10,981 nucleotides of DNA from an uncultured Clostridia bacterium (GTDB lineage: Bacteria; Bacillota; Clostridia; Christensenellales; Borkfalkiaceae): assembly GCA_946628865.1 (NCBI GenBank), contig CAMOXE010000031.1, positions 1 through 10,981 on the forward strand, given 5' to 3'. This document shows positions 9,001 through 10,981 of the stretch, piece after piece. The position numbers and the translations under genes are program-made. The notes beneath the pieces are model-generated. The model was not told the DNA's origin and did not search any database. It saw only the letters and a program-made list of their open reading frames with translations. The first letter of the stretch is position 1; every line of letters starts with the position of its first letter.

Positions 9001-9402
9001 AAGGAAAACGTACTTAGCGCGGAAGAGGAAAAACTGTTGAATGCAAGCGCGCTCGAAACCGTGCTTTCACTCGACGTTATAAAGCGGTTAAACGGCTACA
9101 CACTCTATCGCGAACAGCCGTTTATGGCGTTTTTCGCCCCGAACGAGATAGGCGAAAACGGCGAAAACGGTAAAACTCTCGTTCAAGGCGTTATCGATCT
9201 CTTGGCGGTTAAAGGCGACGAGGCGATAATTATCGACTACAAGGCGTCAAGGCGCAGCGCAGCGCAACTCGTCAACGATTACGCCGTTCAACTCGACCTC
9301 TACGCAAAAGCGGTCGAAAGAACGCTCGGGCTAAAGGTAAAAGACAAAATAATCATAAATCTCTTAAGCGGCGAAACCGCAACCGCCGACAATCCGTTTT
9401 AA
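6028..9402 (+). CDS. addA: AddA, helicase-nuclease subunit A (ATP-driven 3'-5' helicase, 3'-strand nuclease)
   Basis: This UvrD-like superfamily 1A motor and RecB-type nuclease is the engine of the AddAB end-resection complex. All helicase motifs are visible in order: Q-motif YTPEQ (Gln10), Walker A ASAGSGKT (25-32), motif Ia LALTFTN (about 54-60), Walker B DEYQD (383-387), motif III GDVKQSIYAFRG (408-419), motif IV LNENFRS, motif V TIHASKGLEY (761-770) and motif VI YVAMTRAK (837-844). An Ala/Pro-rich linker follows (DSAGAPAPALADEE). The C-terminal nuclease is complete, with His971, Asp1057 in QGVIDLL, Asp1070-Tyr-Lys1072 in DYK, and Gln1088 in QLDLY. At 1124 residues it is somewhat shorter than the Bacillus protein (about 1,230). 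The start is fixed by the Shine-Dalgarno at 6014-6020 and the ATGA overlap with addB, which suggests translational coupling and balanced subunits. The stop is TAA. No terminator follows, so some read-through into the aminotransferase gene is possible. Confidence 0.97.
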   Translation: MSALSYTPEQEAAIKHKYGNLLVSASAGSGKTFVMISRVIDLVLSGEAKVSEILALTFTNLAADEMRQKLIKELVKAIARGENTEKLKEALADVATADFSTFHGFLAKILRTYFYASVVDPLFSISDETDAQELKNRAIERLFEKKYDETNEEFLYLVRIYRKNRSDEELKKSILSLWEFTVSEADKDGFLTDCSLGASEAAYLKARRNLIGLYKDRLNALLTDAKSLLDDCEFSGAEKLCADAKAVNDRISAAINAENEDNFRIELSIPLGRKPPAPKDDETLQNLSARLGEVRDAFKKICGDANNPLFSVGDDKAIFLSTSRALRALVALVREFDKDYSALKRAENKVDFSDIEHLALDLLVSNEEIRAEIAGKYKFAFADEYQDVNGVQEKILSLITNGNLFMVGDVKQSIYAFRGCNPDIFAEKYERYLNSDGGTALSLNENFRSANAVLSAVNNVFSRIMTKNFGKVDYAAEPMRGSSLYGEYRGEATLHIIEGEKREKETASGIYNVLKAYNSRGESEDYYEGLLIAKLICDEVGKPIYDIKTGETRPAAYGDIAVLTRSLKGGATRLVKELAKFAIPVTTEAGVSLKEFPEIKLLIDILKLISYYADDAPLAAALKSEIGKLDDEDLAEIRRPYVGGNKTFAECVALYEKDGNSPLKEKLTAFREYFEKIRLLAEFKGADEILTQILKDTGLDLEIAAMPLGEVRLQRVESFIAESVVGGKALSVNEFLKRIETDSKDMNFAPKGGADTVKVMTIHASKGLEYPIVIIAGISRAFSRQDRVGEILSDRSFGLALKAYDEEKKTCYETVARDFLKEKNKTDGIKEEARVFYVAMTRAKCKLHLVCDGKIKDEPSVYDFVSANSYADFLCTRDMKTVRHDRAALCATEKQEASKVFVGEGRQPLADKILAAISFNYPFAGDTALKIKSAVTKIAEDSAGAPAPALADEEPAYSKFGSSAEKGTTYHKFMQYCDFDRDAKSELARLVKENVLSAEEEKLLNASALETVLSLDVIKRLNGYTLYREQPFMAFFAPNEIGENGENGKTLVQGVIDLLAVKGDEAIIIDYKASRRSAAQLVNDYAVQLDLYAKAVERTLGLKVKDKIIINLLSGETATADNPF

Positions 9403-9407
9403 AATAC

Positions 9408-9436
9408 TTGACAAAAATACAGGAGTTTAATATACT
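9408..9436 (+). promoter_or_regulatory. Consensus promoter of the aminotransferase gene, -10 box adjacent to ATG
   Basis: A perfect -35 TTGACA (9408-9413), a 17-nt spacer and -10 TATACT (9431-9436) lie just after the addA stop. Six bases (9437-9442) separate the -10 from the ATG at 9443, so transcription is predicted to start on the A of the ATG. An AGGAG at 9421-9425 lies inside the promoter spacer, 17 nt from the ATG. That is too far for normal Shine-Dalgarno pairing, and it would be absent from an mRNA made from this promoter. Confidence 0.82.
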
Positions 9437-9442
9437 TTTCTT

Positions 9443-10615
9443 ATGATAAACGAAAAAATTCTTAAATGGGGAACTTCCCGCTCGGTAATAAGAGAACTGT
9501 TCGAGTACGGCAACGCCTTAAAACGCGAAAAGGGCGAGGACGCCGTATGCGATTTCACGCTCGGCAATCCGTCCGTGCCGTCGCCGAAAGAGGTAAACGC
9601 GGCGATAAAAGAGATAATCGACAGACCAAACGCTCACGCATACACGTCGGCTACGGGTGCTTTGAACGTCCGCGAAAAAATAGTAAAAGCCCTCAATAAG
9701 CGCTTTAACGCGGATTATTCACCCGACGGAATTATAATGACCACGGGCGCGGCGGCGTCGCTTGCAATAGTTTTTAAAGCGCTCGTATCTTCCGCTGACG
9801 AAAATATAATCGCCCTTAAACCGTACTTTCCCGAATACAAGGTATTTATCGAGAGCGCGGGCGGGGTTTGCCGCGAGGCGGACTTTGACGAGGACCTTTC
9901 TTTCAGCCTCGAAGACATAGAACGGAAAATCGATAAAGACACTTTGGCGATAGTGGTAAACAGTCCGAACAACCCGACGGGCGCTATTTATTCGGAAGAG
10001 AAATTGCGTTCTTTGGCGGCGCTGCTTGAAAAAAAGCAAGCGGAATACGCACACCCGATATATATCATATCCGACGAGCCGTACAGAGAGATAGTTTTTG
10101 ACGGCGCGGCATTGCCGTTTATTCCGAAAATCTACAAAAACACGATAACCTGCTATTCGTACTCGAAGAGTTTATCCGTTCCGGGCGAAAGAATAGGATA
10201 CATTATAATGCGCCCGACGGTAGACCTCTACGAAACGCTTTGCTACGCGTTTTTAGGCGCGGCGAGGGCGAACGGTTACGTCTGCGCTCCGAGTTTATTT
10301 CAATACGTCATTGCGGAGATCGGCGAGGTATTCAGCGATACCGAAGTATACAAAACCAACCGCGATATATTCTATGAAGAACTGAAAAAGATGGGCTATA
10401 GTTGCGTAAAACCGCAAGGCGCGTTTTATTTGTTTATAAAATCGCCTTTAGGAACGAGCATAGAATTTTCCGAGCGCGCGAAGAAATACGGACTATTGAT
10501 AGTACCTGCGGACAGTTTCGGCGCACCGGGGTATTTGCGGATAGCGACGTGCGTCAAGACGGAGACGGTAAAGCGTTCGCTGCCGATTTTCAAAAAATTA
10601 ATAGAAGAGAAATAA
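9443..10615 (+). CDS. PLP-dependent class I/II aminotransferase (aspartate aminotransferase fold)
   Basis: This 390-residue cytoplasmic enzyme has the complete fold-type I aminotransferase signature. SPNNPTG (174-180) holds the cofactor-contacting Asn177. SDEPYREIVFDG contains Asp211, which pairs with the pyridine nitrogen. SYSKSLSVPGERIGY carries Lys242, the Schiff-base lysine. Arg366 in PGYLRIA is the expected alpha-carboxylate-binding residue. The N-terminal segment, with a WGTSRSVIRELFEYG-like stretch and then LGNPSVPSP, is typical from the first residues of a widespread clostridial subgroup annotated only as pyridoxal phosphate-dependent aminotransferase. That supports ATG 9443 as the true start. 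The amino-acid substrate cannot be read from sequence; aspartate, alanine or aromatic donors are all possible, so no symbol is given. It lies 40 nt after addA but has its own consensus promoter, so functional linkage with addAB is doubtful. A strong hairpin follows the stop. Confidence 0.93.
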   Translation: MINEKILKWGTSRSVIRELFEYGNALKREKGEDAVCDFTLGNPSVPSPKEVNAAIKEIIDRPNAHAYTSATGALNVREKIVKALNKRFNADYSPDGIIMTTGAAASLAIVFKALVSSADENIIALKPYFPEYKVFIESAGGVCREADFDEDLSFSLEDIERKIDKDTLAIVVNSPNNPTGAIYSEEKLRSLAALLEKKQAEYAHPIYIISDEPYREIVFDGAALPFIPKIYKNTITCYSYSKSLSVPGERIGYIIMRPTVDLYETLCYAFLGAARANGYVCAPSLFQYVIAEIGEVFSDTEVYKTNRDIFYEELKKMGYSCVKPQGAFYLFIKSPLGTSIEFSERAKKYGLLIVPADSFGAPGYLRIATCVKTETVKRSLPIFKKLIEEK

Positions 10616-10627
10616 AAGCACTTTTGA

Positions 10628-10674
10628 AAAACAGCGAAGAGCATTTGCAATCTGTAAATGCTCTTCGCTGTTTT
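10628..10674. terminator. Strong hairpin terminator between the aminotransferase gene and the CRISPR array
   Basis: A 19-bp perfect inverted repeat (arms 10628-10646 and 10656-10674, 9-nt loop) begins 12 nt after the aminotransferase stop. The right arm ends in four T, followed by AAGTTA. On the - strand the stem ends in five T (complement of 10627-10631). It therefore fits a terminator in both directions: for the aminotransferase mRNA and, if the array is transcribed leftward as inferred, for the pre-crRNA. Confidence 0.85.
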
Positions 10675-10679
10675 AAGTT

Positions 10680-10715
10680 AAAATAAAAACATCCAAAACA
10701 ACAAGACTCTCAAAC
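10680..10715 (-). repeat. Degenerate terminal CRISPR repeat
   Basis: The right part (10700-10715) matches the repeat perfectly and the preceding CAAAA also matches, but the left 14 bases are mostly changed; I count ten mismatches over 36. It keeps exact 30-nt spacing from the next repeat. In the inferred - orientation, the 5' half of the repeat is intact and the 3' half has decayed, which is the usual form of the last, trailer-end repeat in type II arrays. Confidence 0.85.
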
Positions 10716-10981
10716 GTAAACTGCTGTTTATAGTCTACCGTGCAGGTTTAAGAGATATTCAAAATAACAAGACTTTCAAACCCTTCTTGCGCTACGGTCA
10801 GTTCTATACCGGTTTAAGAGATATTCAAAATAACAAGACTCTCAAACGGTTGTTATGGTGTAGTTGAGTGCCCTGTTGTTTAAGAGATATTCAAAATAAC
10901 AAGACTCTCAAACCTCTTATTGGCGCTTTTGTAATGGATCTTTGTTTAAGAGATATTCAAAATAACAAGACTCTCAAACAA
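10680..10981 (-). CRISPR. CRISPR array, trailer end, type II-like repeats, truncated by the window edge
   Basis: Four full 36-nt repeats lie at 10746-10781, 10812-10847, 10878-10913 and 10944-10979, plus a degenerate one at 10680-10715. The four complete spacers (10716-10745, 10782-10811, 10848-10877, 10914-10943) are all exactly 30 nt and unrelated to each other. The array continues past the right edge. On the - strand the repeat begins GTTTGAGAG, has TTATTTTGAAT in the middle and ends CTCTTAAAC. From memory this resembles Listeria and Streptococcus type II-A repeats (GTTTTAGAG start, TTTTGAAT core, AAAC end). The decayed repeat at the left, a G-U closing pair possible only in - strand RNA, and the terminator at the left edge all support leftward transcription. 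The leader, cas9 and the tracrRNA are therefore expected to the right or elsewhere. Subtype (II-A versus II-C) is inference, because no cas gene is visible. Confidence 0.95.

Noticed and set aside
9421..9425. AGGAG as the Shine-Dalgarno of the aminotransferase gene
   Set aside because: It is 17 nt from the ATG and lies inside the -35/-10 spacer, so an mRNA from that promoter would not contain it. It could act only in read-through transcripts from addA, and poorly.
9443..10615. The aminotransferase as a component of a CRISPR or DNA repair system
   Set aside because: It has a full metabolic aminotransferase signature, its own promoter and a terminator separating it from the array. Proximity is the only link.
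10680..10715. Degenerate repeat as a possible tracrRNA anti-repeat
   Set aside because: ATCCAAAACAACAAG looks like an anti-repeat. However, the match to the repeat is unbroken through its end with no bulge, the 30-nt spacing to the next repeat is exact, and no tracrRNA-like hairpins or terminator follow on the + strand.

Overview
The window reads as a chromosomal segment of a bacterium of the Firmicutes/Clostridia type. The basis is an addB-addA pair (the Gram-positive counterpart of recBCD), an interior Shine-Dalgarno of the GAGGAGG type, a lipoprotein signal peptide, the standard genetic code with TGA and TAA stops, and a type II-like CRISPR array. Base composition looks close to half G+C by eye. 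I cannot name a genus; an uncultured gut-type clostridium is a guess.

Layout: (1) 2-1537 (+), the 3' part of a polytopic membrane protein of unknown function. (2) 1577-1618, a perfect hairpin between convergent genes. (3) 1656-2660 (-), a secreted lipoprotein of unknown function. (4) 2661-2779, a short divergent intergenic region with two promoters. (5) 2780-6031 and 6028-9402 (+), addB and addA, overlapping by ATGA: the two subunits of a helicase-nuclease that resects DNA double-strand ends for recombination and degrades foreign linear DNA. (6) 9443-10615 (+), a class I/II PLP-dependent aminotransferase with its own promoter. (7) 10628-10674, a strong hairpin terminator. (8) 10680-10981, the trailer end of a CRISPR array with 36-nt repeats and exact 30-nt spacers that runs off the right edge. 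No cas gene or tracrRNA lies in the window.

The most interesting pattern is in initiation signals. All three genes that begin a transcription unit in the window (lipoprotein, addB, aminotransferase) have a near-consensus -10 box ending only 6 or 7 nt before the ATG and lack a usable Shine-Dalgarno. Transcription would then start on or next to the A of the start codon, giving leaderless mRNAs. The one operon-internal gene, addA, has a strong, well-spaced Shine-Dalgarno. The second notable point is an AddB that keeps its nuclease and Fe-S cysteine motifs but has lost the usual N-terminal Walker A loop. The CRISPR orientation can be deduced as right to left from repeat decay and a strand-specific wobble pair. 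I found no convincing wholly new multi-gene system here.
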